Assembly: GCA_947626555.1 (NCBI GenBank)
Contig: CANQSP010000011.1
Coordinates: 1 to 39,321, forward strand
DNA length: 39,321 nt
Direction: 5' to 3'
Source: an uncultured Clostridia bacterium
Lineage (GTDB): Bacteria > Bacillota > Clostridia > TANB77 > CAG-508
Numbering within the stretch: the first letter of the stretch is position 1; the number at the start of each line of letters is the position of its first letter. This document shows positions 28,475 through 36,021 of this stretch, in pieces. The notes under the pieces are model-generated. The model saw nothing but the letters and a program-made list of their open reading frames with translations, made no database searches and was not told the DNA's origin. A program made the position numbers and the translations under genes.

Positions 28475-28798
28475 ATGGATAGGCGGAAAAAAGTAATGTG
28501 TAAAAGAGTAATAGTAGTAGGGATAACTATTATAATTATTGCAATTCTTTTCTTTATTTTTGCTCTAAAAGGGCAGTCTACAAGTGAATTAATCGATTTT
28601 TTTGGTTATTCGGCTGTAACAACTTTTTTTACATTAATAGTAGCAGACTTGTGGTTGGGGGAGAATTCAGCGAATGCATTTGATATGCCTAGTTTTTATT
28701 TTGAAGACTCTCCAATTAATGTTATTGTTCAACCTTTTTTTGCATTTTTTTTAGTAATGTTTTGCATTATGAAGGCTATAGTAGTATTAGTTGGTTAA
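28475..28798 (+). CDS. Small membrane protein
   Basis: This 107-residue protein has a basic start (MDRRKKVMCKR) and hydrophobic spans at about 11-30, 43-62 and 84-106. A polar loop, GENSANAFDMPSFYFED, lies between the last two. AAAGGAG stands 8 bases before the ATG and a promoter lies upstream, so expression is likely. I cannot name a family. It is convergent with rpsT, sharing the terminator at 28841-28882. Confidence 0.6.
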   Translation: MDRRKKVMCKRVIVVGITIIIIAILFFIFALKGQSTSELIDFFGYSAVTTFFTLIVADLWLGENSANAFDMPSFYFEDSPINVIVQPFFAFFLVMFCIMKAIVVLVG

Positions 28799-28840
28799 AA
28801 AAGTATCTCAAGAGTAATACTAGTGATACTGTAAAATTAT

Positions 28841-28882
28841 AAAAACACTTCAATAACTATTATATAGTATTGAAGTGTTTTT
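28841..28882. terminator. Bidirectional terminator between the 107-residue gene and rpsT
   Basis: A 15-bp perfect stem (28841-28855 with 28868-28882) is bounded by A5 and T5, so it can end transcription from both sides. Confidence 0.85.
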
Positions 28883-28917
28883 ACATAATAAAAAACTGTG
28901 CACAATTTTTCATTATA

Positions 28918-29184
28918 TTATGCATTAATTGCATTTAATTTTTTAGCTAAGTTAGATTTTTTTCTAGCAGCTGTATTTTTTACTATAACACCTTTTGTGC
29001 AAGCTTGGTCTATTTTTTTAGTAGCTTCTACAAATAATTTTTTTGCATCTTCTACATTACCTGCTTCTATAGCTTGTTCAAACTTTTTAACAGATGTTTT
29101 ATAGCTTGACTTAACCATATTATTTCTTAATGTTTTCTTTTCAATTACATTAACTCTTTTTATAGCTGATTTAATATTTGGCAT
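28918..29184 (-). CDS. rpsT: 30S ribosomal protein S20
   Basis: This 88-residue basic protein is S20, which binds 16S rRNA as a three-helix bundle. The family start [21 protein letters not shown] and the end [20 protein letters not shown] are clear. GGGAGGTG stands 6 bases before the ATG on the minus strand. It is a single-gene unit convergent with a small membrane protein gene. Confidence 0.96.
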   Translation of the reverse strand: MPNIKSAIKRVNVIEKKTLRNNMVKSSYKTSVKKFEQAIEAGNVEDAKKLFVEATKKIDQACTKGVIVKNTAARKKSNLAKKLNAINA

Positions 29185-29456
29185 TTTTGCACCTCCCTTT
29201 AGGTTACTAATATAGCAAATAAAATTCTACCATAAATTAATAAATTTTGCAAGATATTCATGCAAAAAAACGTACAAATGAGTAAAAAAATTAAAATATA
29301 ATAAAAATGACATATAAATTAATGCTAAAAGTTAGGAAATGATTAATAAAAAAGTTAAAATAATAAAAAAAGTTAAAAAAATTGCAAAAATATTTGAAAA
29401 AATGTTATAAACAATATATAATGTAAATACATTAAAAAGAAACGCGAAAGAACAAA
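29185..29456 (+). promoter_or_regulatory. Intergenic region with the hpf promoter
   Basis: TTGAAA (29394-29399), 17 bases and TATAAT (29417-29422) precede hpf by about 50 bases. The rest is low-complexity AT sequence between divergent rpsT and hpf. Confidence 0.6.
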
Positions 29457-29474
29457 ATGAAAGGAGCGATTTTT

Positions 29475-30011
29475 ATGAATATAAAAATAACAGGAAAGGA
29501 ACTTAAAGCAACAGATGCGATAAAAGACTATATTGAAAGAAAAAGCGAAAGATTAGTAAAATATTTTGGAGAAGATCTTGATGTAACTGCTACAATAAAA
29601 TCAGAAGGAAAAGAGCAAGTTGCCGAATTACATGTAATAGGTGCTGGAAATGTTTATAGAGCTGTAACAGCGCATAAAGACTTATATGCATCAATAGATA
29701 AAGATATTGATATATTAGAGGGTCAAATAAGGAAAACAAAAACTAAAAATGATAAGCAAAATATGACAGAGTCAATAAGAACAAAAGAAATATCAGGAAT
29801 TATGGGTTCTGAGCCAGAAATTGAGAATGAAATAATAAAAACTCTTTATTATGAAATAAAACCAATGGCACCAGAAGATGCAAAATTACAATTACAAAGT
29901 AAACCTCAAAATACATTCCTAGCATTTATAAATATAGATACAGAAAAAGTAAATGTTATTTATAAACTAAAGGATAACAAGAATTATGGATTAGTAGAGC
30001 CAGAGGCTTAG
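29475..30011 (+). CDS. hpf: Long-form ribosome hibernation promoting factor
   Basis: This 178-residue protein is a long HPF, which pairs inactive 70S ribosomes into 100S dimers. The N-terminal S30AE domain runs over residues 1-95 (MNIKITGKELKATDAIKDYI; YASIDKDIDILEGQIRK). A linker leads to the C-terminal dimerisation domain (about 120-178) with YEIKPMAPEDAKLQL and the end NVIYKLKDNKNYGLVEPE. I chose the ATG at 29475 because AAAGGAG ends 8 bases before it; the upstream in-frame ATG at 29457 overlaps that site. It has its own promoter. Confidence 0.94.
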   Translation: MNIKITGKELKATDAIKDYIERKSERLVKYFGEDLDVTATIKSEGKEQVAELHVIGAGNVYRAVTAHKDLYASIDKDIDILEGQIRKTKTKNDKQNMTESIRTKEISGIMGSEPEIENEIIKTLYYEIKPMAPEDAKLQLQSKPQNTFLAFINIDTEKVNVIYKLKDNKNYGLVEPEA

Positions 30012-30196
30012 AACTATAACAAAATAAAATAAAACAAGAATACCCAAAATCAAATGAAAATGAGAGCATTTTACTATATAAGTGGTATAATGTTCTCTTT
30101 TTATGATTTTTTATAAAATTAGTATAAAAATTTATGAGATATTTTATATTTATTATATGTGACTTGCAAGAAAAAAGGAAAGGAATGTAATTTATT

Positions 30197-30715
30197 ATGG
30201 AAGCAATTATTTTTATTGGAATTATTTTATTTATCATTTTAATAATAGTATTAATACAGTATAATAAGTTGATTAAATTAAGAAATAAAGTAAAACAAGC
30301 AGAATCTGCAATAGATGTATATTTAACGCAAAGATTTGATTTGATTCCTAATCTTGTAAGGGTGGTAAAAGAATATACTAATCATGAAGAAACAATATTA
30401 ACCAAGATTACAGAACTAAGGGAAAAATATTTAAAGGAAAAAAATATGAAAGATGGTCAAAAGTTAAATAATGAATGTAATCAATTATTGGTAGTTATTG
30501 AAAATTATCCTGATTTGAAAGCAAGTGAACAATATTTGAATTTACAAAAATCCTTAACTAAAATGGAAAACCAGCTACAAGCCGCAAGAAGAGTATATAA
30601 TGTAGAAGTTACTGAGTACAATACAGCAATTAATGTATTTCCAAGGAATATTATAGGAAAGCTTTTAGGATTTAGAGAAGCAGATTTATTTGAAGCAAAT
30701 TTACCTAACAATTAG
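30197..30715 (+). CDS. LemA family protein
   Basis: This 172-residue protein has one N-terminal membrane span (about 3-20, IIFIGIILFIILIIVLIQYN) and then the long helical LemA domain with the family core RNKVKQAESAIDVYLTQRFDLIPNLVRVVKEY. The rest is coiled (ENQLQAARRVYNVEVTEYN) and ends at NVFPRNIIGKLLGF, also typical. LemA proteins are membrane-bound and of poorly known function. The DUF3137-like gene 39 bases downstream is a common partner, so the pair probably forms one operon. Confidence 0.9.
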   Translation: MEAIIFIGIILFIILIIVLIQYNKLIKLRNKVKQAESAIDVYLTQRFDLIPNLVRVVKEYTNHEETILTKITELREKYLKEKNMKDGQKLNNECNQLLVVIENYPDLKASEQYLNLQKSLTKMENQLQAARRVYNVEVTEYNTAINVFPRNIIGKLLGFREADLFEANLPNN

Positions 30716-30754
30716 AAACATAAAAATAAATTTTTAGAATAGAAAGAGAAAAAA

Positions 30755-31621
30755 ATGGATAATAATTTTGAAGAAATTTATCAGAAAATAATTAGTGAAC
30801 TAAATAAAGAAGATGTGGAAAAACTTAAAACTAAGAAAATTGAATCAAAATATATATTGATAATAGCAATAATTTCATTAGTAACATGCACATTTCCATT
30901 GTTTATAATTTTATTACCAATTTTATTAATATCTTCTGTATCAAAGCAAACGTCTAATAACAATATTTTTTTTAAGCAAAACATTATAAAGAAAATGATA
31001 CAATATTATAATAGTAGTTTTATATATAATTCTGCAATTGGAATACATACTGGGGAGTATAGTAAAACATGGCAAGAAAAATATAATAGGTACCATGCAG
31101 AAGATGATATAAATGGCATATTAAAAAATAATTGCAGGTTTGAGATGTCTGATGTAAGTGCACAATATGTTACATATGATTCAGAAGATAGGGAACAGGT
31201 AAAGACAGTATTTAGTGGAATTTTTGCAAGGATAGAGCTACCTAAAAATTTTATAGATGAATTGTATATATGTGGAAAATCTAAAGATATAGAAAATCTG
31301 GAAAGAGTAAAAATGGACTCTAGCGAGTTTGAAAAAAATTTTAGAGTGTATGCATCTAATAAAATTATAACATTTCAATTATTAACGATGGATATTATGC
31401 AGTCATTAATAGAGTATAAACAAAACAATAATATAGAGTTTGAAATTTGTATAAAAGGAAATCTTTTGTATATTAGATATTGGACTGGAGATATTTTTGA
31501 ATTAGGCATGGGAAAAGAGATTACTGACCATGATATAATTCAAAAATACTATAATATTTTAGATTTTACTGTAAAACTTTCTGAAAGACTTTCAGATATT
31601 ATTCTGGAAATTCAATTATAA
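30755..31621 (+). CDS. DUF3137-like membrane protein, partner of LemA
   Basis: This 288-residue protein has a charged helical N-terminus, a hydrophobic hairpin at about 31-61 (ILIIAIISLVTCTFPLFIIL) and a soluble C-terminal domain. That domain carries FSGIFARIELPKNF, SSEFEKNFRVYASNKI and LLYIRYWTGD, which fit the DUF3137 pattern (FxGxF, then a strand with F..F.VY..). DUF3137 genes very often follow lemA in Clostridia. The ATG has AGAAAGAGA upstream, a weak site that may rely on translation of lemA. Function is unknown. Confidence 0.75.
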   Translation: MDNNFEEIYQKIISELNKEDVEKLKTKKIESKYILIIAIISLVTCTFPLFIILLPILLISSVSKQTSNNNIFFKQNIIKKMIQYYNSSFIYNSAIGIHTGEYSKTWQEKYNRYHAEDDINGILKNNCRFEMSDVSAQYVTYDSEDREQVKTVFSGIFARIELPKNFIDELYICGKSKDIENLERVKMDSSEFEKNFRVYASNKIITFQLLTMDIMQSLIEYKQNNNIEFEICIKGNLLYIRYWTGDIFELGMGKEITDHDIIQKYYNILDFTVKLSERLSDIILEIQL

Positions 31622-31652
31622 TTATCTTTTAATGTTATACTAAAATAAAGAG

Positions 31653-31688
31653 AAGATGGGTTTATCAAATTATAAAACCCATCTTTTT
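31653..31688. terminator. Bidirectional terminator between the DUF3137 gene and the SASP gene
   Basis: An 11-bp stem AAGATGGGTTT (31653-31663) pairs with 31675-31685 and is followed by T-rich sequence. Confidence 0.85.
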
Positions 31689-31705
31689 ATATATTTAGGT
31701 CAAAA

Positions 31706-31900
31706 CTATTTCATTTGGCTTTCAGCTTGTTGTATTAATTTTCTAACCATATTTCCACCTATTCTTCCAGCATCTCTAGAAGATATATTTCCATTATAAC
31801 CATCTTTTAAAGTTACACCAACTTCACTAGCTACTTCATATTTGAATTTATTTAAAGCTTCTCTTGCTTCTGGAACTACTTTAGAATTTGAATTTGTCAT
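31706..31900 (-). CDS. Alpha/beta-type small acid-soluble spore protein
   Basis: This 64-residue protein coats and protects DNA in dormant spores. It has the germination protease site (KYEVASEVGV, cleavage expected within EVASE), GYNGNISSRDAGRIGGNMVR and the helical end KLIQQAESQ, all diagnostic of alpha/beta SASPs. I chose the ATG at 31900 because GGAGGT lies 7 bases upstream; the longer frame to 31993 adds 31 unrelated hydrophobic residues. A CATTATA sequence (minus strand, 31955-31949) fits the -10 box of forespore sigma-G promoters, but I see no good -35. Confidence 0.93.
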   Translation of the reverse strand: MTNSNSKVVPEAREALNKFKYEVASEVGVTLKDGYNGNISSRDAGRIGGNMVRKLIQQAESQMK

Positions 31901-32114
31901 TGTTTTCACCTCCAAAAATAAGATTTGAAAATTTTTGTTTTCAATACATATAATGTTCAAAAAAAGTATAAAATAAACTGGTAATATATTCAAAAATTTT
32001 TTAATTTAACTTTAGTAGAATTAGTATTTATATAAATTATTGAATATTAGTTGATTTTTTTATGATAGAATGTATATTAAAGATGAATTAAATGTGAAAT
32101 ATTTGAAAAAAATA

Positions 32115-32142
32115 TTGACAAAAATGAAATTGTAGATATAAT
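32115..32142 (+). promoter_or_regulatory. Consensus sigma-A promoter of greA
   Basis: TTGACA (32115-32120), 16 bases and TATAAT (32137-32142), both perfect hexamers, lie 50 bases before greA. Confidence 0.8.
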
Positions 32143-32191
32143 ATATAAAAATCAAAAATAAATAACATCAAGACAAGGAGGGATAGTAGTA

Positions 32192-32671
32192 ATGGAAGAA
32201 AACAAGGAAGTACTATTAACACAGGAGGGTTATGATAAACTTGAACAAGAGTTAGATTACTTAAGAACTACTAAAAGAGCAGAAGTTGCAGAAAGGATAA
32301 AGATAGCTTTAGGTTTTGGGGATTTATCAGAGAATTCAGAATATGATGAAGCAAAAACAGCTCAAGCAGAAAATGAGGCAAAAATAGCAGATTTAGAAAA
32401 TAAAATAAGATATGCAAAAATTATAGATGAAGCCGAAATAGACACGAAAACAGTTCAAGTTGGAAATGTGGTTAAAGTTTATGATATGGAATTTGACGAA
32501 GAGCAAACATACACTATCGTTGGCTCAACAGAAGTTGATTTATCACAAAATAAAATTTCAAACGAATCTCCTATTGGCGCAGCATTATTAGGTGCAAAGA
32601 AAAATCAAATAGTAGAAGTTCAAGCACCAGCTGGCGTTATGAAATTTAAAATTTTATCAATAACAAAATAA
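32192..32671 (+). CDS. greA: Transcription elongation factor GreA
   Basis: This 159-residue protein rescues stalled RNA polymerase by stimulating RNA cleavage. The N-terminal coiled coil starts LTQEGYDKLEQELDYL and carries the acidic tip GDLSENSEYDEAK (D and E residues that hold magnesium). The C-terminal FKBP-like domain has TYTIVGSTEVDLSQNKIS, ISNESPIGAALLGAKK and the end MKFKILSI. AAGGAGGGA precedes the ATG. A consensus promoter and a terminator (32694-32724) make it a single-gene unit. Confidence 0.97.
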   Translation: MEENKEVLLTQEGYDKLEQELDYLRTTKRAEVAERIKIALGFGDLSENSEYDEAKTAQAENEAKIADLENKIRYAKIIDEAEIDTKTVQVGNVVKVYDMEFDEEQTYTIVGSTEVDLSQNKISNESPIGAALLGAKKNQIVEVQAPAGVMKFKILSITK

Positions 32672-32693
32672 TGAAAATATAATTAAAAATGAA

Positions 32694-32724
32694 AAACTCC
32701 AGTTTTGCTTATAAACTGGAGTTT
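32694..32724. terminator. Bidirectional terminator between greA and the SPFH gene
   Basis: A 12-bp perfect stem (AAACTCCAGTTT, 32694-32705, with 32713-32724) has a 7-base loop and flanking A and T. Confidence 0.85.
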
Positions 32725-32731
32725 AGTTATT

Positions 32732-33712
32732 TTAATCTTTTTTATCTTCATCAGAATTTTCTTCTTCATCATTTTTATTATGTTCTTTGTGCTTTTTATC
32801 ATCAGACATAACTTCTTTAATTGCACCTAGACTTCCAAGAGCAGATGTTGCTTCAAATGGTATAAATACTTTGTTAGATTCACCATTTGCAACTTCTTTT
32901 AAAGCTTCTAAAGATTTTAGTTGTACTAATCTATCATCTGGCTTAGATTTCATCATAGCAGAGTAAACATCTTCAATTTCTTTAGCTTTGGCTTCAGCTA
33001 CTCTCCTAATGGCTTCTGCTTCACCGGCGGCAGTTCTTATTCTTGCTTCTCTTTTAGCTTCTGCTTCTAATATTGCAGCAGCTTTTTTACCTTCTGCAAG
33101 TGTTATTTCAGATTGCTTTTTACCTTCAGCTTCTAAGATTAAAGCTCTTTTATTTCTTTCTGCATTCATTTCTTTTTCCATTGCATCTCGTATATCTGCT
33201 GGAGGTGTAATGTCTTTTATTTCAACTCTATCTATTTTGCAACCCCATTGGAATGTTGAGTCATCTAAACTTGCTTTTAGTGAAACGTTAATTTCATCTC
33301 TTGAACTAAATGTTTCATCTAGTAACATCTTTCCAACTATATCACGTATAGTTGTAAGAGATAAATATTCAAGTCCCTTTCTTAAAGATTGAATTTCATA
33401 AACTGCTTTTGCAGGATCTATTATTCTATAGAAAACAACAGTATCTATTGTTATTGTGACATTGTCCTTAGTAATAACCTCTTGAGGAGGTATATCTAAA
33501 GTTTGTTGTTTTAAACTTACTACGCTACGAATATGATCTATAAATGGAATGATGAATGTAAGACCAGCATCTGCGACTTTATGAAATTTACCAAGCCTTT
33601 CTATAATATATACTTCTGATTGTTTTACTACTTTTATTGATTTGAAAATAAGAAAAACCAATAGAGCAATTATTAGTAACGTGATTGCAATTGATATAAT
33701 TGTTTCTACCAT
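32732..33712 (-). CDS. SPFH/band 7 (stomatin-like) membrane protein, QmcA/YbbK type
   Basis: This 326-residue protein has one N-terminal membrane span (about 3-24), then the SPFH domain (about 25-190: IKVVKQSEVYIIERLGKFHK, AGLTFIIPFIDHIR, QTLDIPPQEVITKDNVTI). A long alanine- and glutamate-rich coiled coil follows (EGKKAAAILEAEAKREARI). The C-terminus is FIPFEATSALGSLGAIK followed by a highly charged tail (DDKKHKEHNKNDEEEN). Such proteins organise membrane microdomains and act with proteases. The usual NfeD partner is not adjacent. AGGAGGAA precedes the ATG on the minus strand, and TATAAT (minus, near 33760) may be its -10. Confidence 0.9.
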   Translation of the reverse strand: MVETIISIAITLLIIALLVFLIFKSIKVVKQSEVYIIERLGKFHKVADAGLTFIIPFIDHIRSVVSLKQQTLDIPPQEVITKDNVTITIDTVVFYRIIDPAKAVYEIQSLRKGLEYLSLTTIRDIVGKMLLDETFSSRDEINVSLKASLDDSTFQWGCKIDRVEIKDITPPADIRDAMEKEMNAERNKRALILEAEGKKQSEITLAEGKKAAAILEAEAKREARIRTAAGEAEAIRRVAEAKAKEIEDVYSAMMKSKPDDRLVQLKSLEALKEVANGESNKVFIPFEATSALGSLGAIKEVMSDDKKHKEHNKNDEEENSDEDKKD

Positions 33713-33870
33713 AATTATATTCCTCCTAATATTTTCTAAAACTTTATAACAATACCATTATATCATACTTTTAGCATAAATGGAAGTATTTTTGAAAATT
33801 TTTATGTTCACTTTAAATGCAAGCTATTACTTTAAATTTAAATGGTATAAAATAATTATTGTAGTTCATA

Positions 33871-33901
33871 GCAAAGGACTCCTATTTTAGGAGCCCTTTG
33901 C
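33871..33901 (-). terminator. Terminator of the 88-residue islet gene
   Basis: GCAAAGGACTCC (33871-33882) pairs with GGAGCCCTTTGC (33890-33901) with one mismatch. It lies just past the end of the minus-strand gene; the T-tract is poor. Confidence 0.6.
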
Positions 33902-33922
33902 ATTAAATCATAGGAAACCACT

Positions 33923-34189
33923 CTAGGCAAGGCAGGTCATTCTGATTTCATCGAGGAGCATTTTGTAGTTATGGATAAAAATAACGTGAGCTTTATACTC
34001 CTCCGCCATTGTATCCAGGTCTGGAGAATCGGTTGTAATTCTTTTGCCGGTAATGCCAAGCTCGGCCAAAAGTTTATCCGGAATTTCCTTACCTTCCTGC
34101 AAGTATCCGTGTGCTTCTACCAACTGGTTATGCCGTTTTTTCTGGAACTCGTCTACTCTGTTTGTGCTCTGACTACTAAGTCTGTTCAT
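33923..34189 (-). CDS. Hypothetical protein in a second higher-GC islet
   Basis: I do not recognise this 88-residue, charged, soluble protein (RVDEFQKKRHNQLVEAHGYL; ELGITGKRITTDSPDLDTMA; HNYKMLLDEIR). It looks mainly helical. AAGGGGGAAAA stands before the ATG, and a clear sigma-A promoter (34251-34279) and a hairpin terminator bound it. By hand count, two lines are 37-47% GC, higher than the neighbours, with codons such as CTC, GCC and CCG. The overlapping plus-strand frame (33971-34207) is hydrophobic and lacks signals, so I reject it. It shares its odd composition and single-gene layout with the gene at 18020-18427. Function is unknown. Confidence 0.65.
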   Translation of the reverse strand: MNRLSSQSTNRVDEFQKKRHNQLVEAHGYLQEGKEIPDKLLAELGITGKRITTDSPDLDTMAEEYKAHVIFIHNYKMLLDEIRMTCLA

Positions 34190-34214
34190 TGGTGTTTTCC
34201 CCCTTAAATTTGGA

Positions 34215-34229
34215 TGACCATTAAGGTCA
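34215..34229. promoter_or_regulatory. Palindrome in the leader of the 88-residue gene
   Basis: TGACCATTAAGGTCA is a 5+5 inverted repeat lying between the promoter and the start, in a position suited to an operator or a small RNA hairpin. Confidence 0.35.
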
Positions 34230-34250
34230 ATATACGGTTACAATACAGCG

Positions 34251-34279
34251 ATTATAACATAAATTTACATAAAATGCAA
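34251..34279 (-). promoter_or_regulatory. Sigma-A promoter of the 88-residue gene
   Basis: On the minus strand TTGCAT (34279-34274), 17 bases and TATAAT (34256-34251). Confidence 0.65.
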
Positions 34280-34364
34280 CAAAAAAAGAAAAAACTATTT
34301 AAAAATAGTAAAAAATATGTTAAAATGTATTAGATTTTTAGATTATAAGATGGTAGGTGTAAAT

Positions 34365-35691
34365 ATGAGCAAAAAAGTCGCGTTTTGTACTTTGCGGTTG
34401 TAAAGTAAATCAATATGAAACTAATGCAATGATAGAGCAGTTTATGCAAAATAATTATGAATTAGTAGATTTTAATGAAAAAGCAGACATATATGTAATA
34501 AATACTTGTACTGTAACAAATATAGCAGATAGAAAGTCTAGACAAATGTTAAGAAAGGTAAAAGAGATTAATAAAGATGCAGTATTAGTAGCATGTGGTT
34601 GCTATGCACAAGTCGCGAAGGAAGAATTAGAAAAAATAGAAGAAATCAATTTAATATGTGGAGTGAATGAAAAAAATAAAATAGTACAATATGTAGAAGA
34701 ATATATTGCTCAAAATTCTAAAAATATTAATAACCAGAAAGTTAATAAAAAAATAACGAAAATAACAGATGTAATGCAACAAAAAGAATTCTTAGATTTT
34801 GGTCAAGCGACTTATACAGAAAAAACAAGAGCTGTTATTAAAATTCAAGATGGCTGTGATAGATTCTGCACATATTGCATAATTCCATATGCAAGAGGAA
34901 GAGTTAGAAGTAGAAAAATTGAAAGTATAGTAAGTGAAGTAGAAAAAATAGCTAAGCAAGGAATTAAAGAAATAGTAATTACAGGAATACATATAGCATC
35001 TTATGGAAAAGATTTTAGCAATGGAATTTCTTTAATAGATTTATTGGAAAAGTTAAATGAAGTTGAAGGAATAGAAAGAATTCGCTTAGGCTCATTAGAA
35101 CCTACTATAATAAATGAAGAATTTTTAAATAGACTAACAAAATTAGAAAAAATATGTGATCATTTTCATTTATCACTTCAAAGTGGATGTGATGAGACTT
35201 TAAAAAGAATGAATAGAAAATATACAACAAAGGAATTTGAGAAAGTTACGGAGCTACTAAGAAAATTTTATCCGAATGTATCATTAACTACTGATGTTAT
35301 TGTTGGTTTCCCTGGAGAAACAGAAAGTGAGTTTGAAGAAACATATAAATTTTTGGAAAAAATTAATTTTTATAAAATGCATATTTTCAAATATTCACAG
35401 AGAAAGGGCACGAAAGCTGCAGTAATGCCGAATCAGATAGATGGTAATAAAAAAGAAGAAAGAAGTAGAAAGTTAATTGAATTATCAAATAGAAATGAAA
35501 TGAATTACAATAATCAAGAAATTGGAAAAGAATTAAATGTATTATGGGAAGAAAAAGAAGGAAATTATATAAAAGGTCATACTAGCAATTATAAAGTAGT
35601 AAAAATGCCATATAAACCAATAGAAAATACAATTACAAAAGTAAAAATAGATAAAACTGAAAATTTAGAACTCATAGGAACTGGTAATTGA
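34365..35691 (+). CDS. mtaB: tRNA t6A37 methylthiotransferase MtaB, frameshifted near its start
   Basis: MtaB is a radical-SAM enzyme that adds a methylthio group to t6A37 of tRNA. The natural start is the ATG at 34365: it reads MSKKVAFCTL, then an extra C at 34395 puts a stop at 34401. Without that C the frame continues GCKVNQYETNAMIEQF, the exact family sequence, into the long frame (420 residues from 34429). The rest is normal: NTCTVTNIADRKSR and ACGCYAQ (cluster cysteines), the radical-SAM CDRFCTYCIIPYARGRVRSR, LGSLEP, FHLSLQSGCDETLKRMNR, VGFPGET and a C-terminal TRAM-like domain. If the insertion is real, a shorter product would lose the first auxiliary-cluster cysteine and be inactive. 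A sequencing error is the simpler explanation. Confidence 0.9.
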
Positions 35692-36021
35692 ATATTGTAA
35701 CAGTTGTATATTGTAGCAATTAAGTATTGAAACAACTGTATATTGTAGCAATTATGTATTGAAACAACTGGATATTAAACGGATTAACAATTAGATACAA
35801 TATTTAAATATAGTATAAATTAGTTAAATATTAGCAAAAAGTATTAGTTGCAAAATAAGAAATATTGTAATATAATAGGCTTTGTTAATGGTTAAAATAG
35901 GAATATTAATGGCATTGAAATATACATTGAGAATATTAAAAATAATATTAGAATTATTAATAATAATTTAAAAATGTAATTGCATAGTTAATATCAAAAA
36001 GGAAAGGTAAGGTAATAGAAA
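35692..36021 (+). other. Intergenic region with 32-bp tandem repeats and the alaS promoter
   Basis: Two and a half copies of a 32-bp unit (ATTGAAACAACTGTATATTG...) occupy 35694-35725, 35726-35757 and 35758-35775. Further on TTGCAA (35848-35853), 17 bases and TATAAT (35871-35876) form a likely sigma-A promoter of alaS, with a leader of about 140 bases. I looked for a T-box (specifier stem, GGTGG antiterminator bulge) and saw none. The ribosome binding site is AAAGGAAAGG. Confidence 0.55.

Noticed and set aside
33971-34207. Plus-strand gene opposite the 88-residue islet gene
   Set aside because: The product is hydrophobic and cysteine-rich without signals; the minus-strand gene has promoter, ribosome binding site and terminator.
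34365-34431. Programmed frameshift in mtaB
   Set aside because: No slippery sequence or stimulatory structure is seen; one extra C is enough to explain the break.
35694-35775. CRISPR-like array
   Set aside because: The copies are directly adjacent with no unique spacers and there are only two and a half of them.
35776-36021. T-box riboswitch upstream of alaS
   Set aside because: No specifier loop, antiterminator bulge or terminator hairpin could be seen; only a promoter and plain AT-rich leader.
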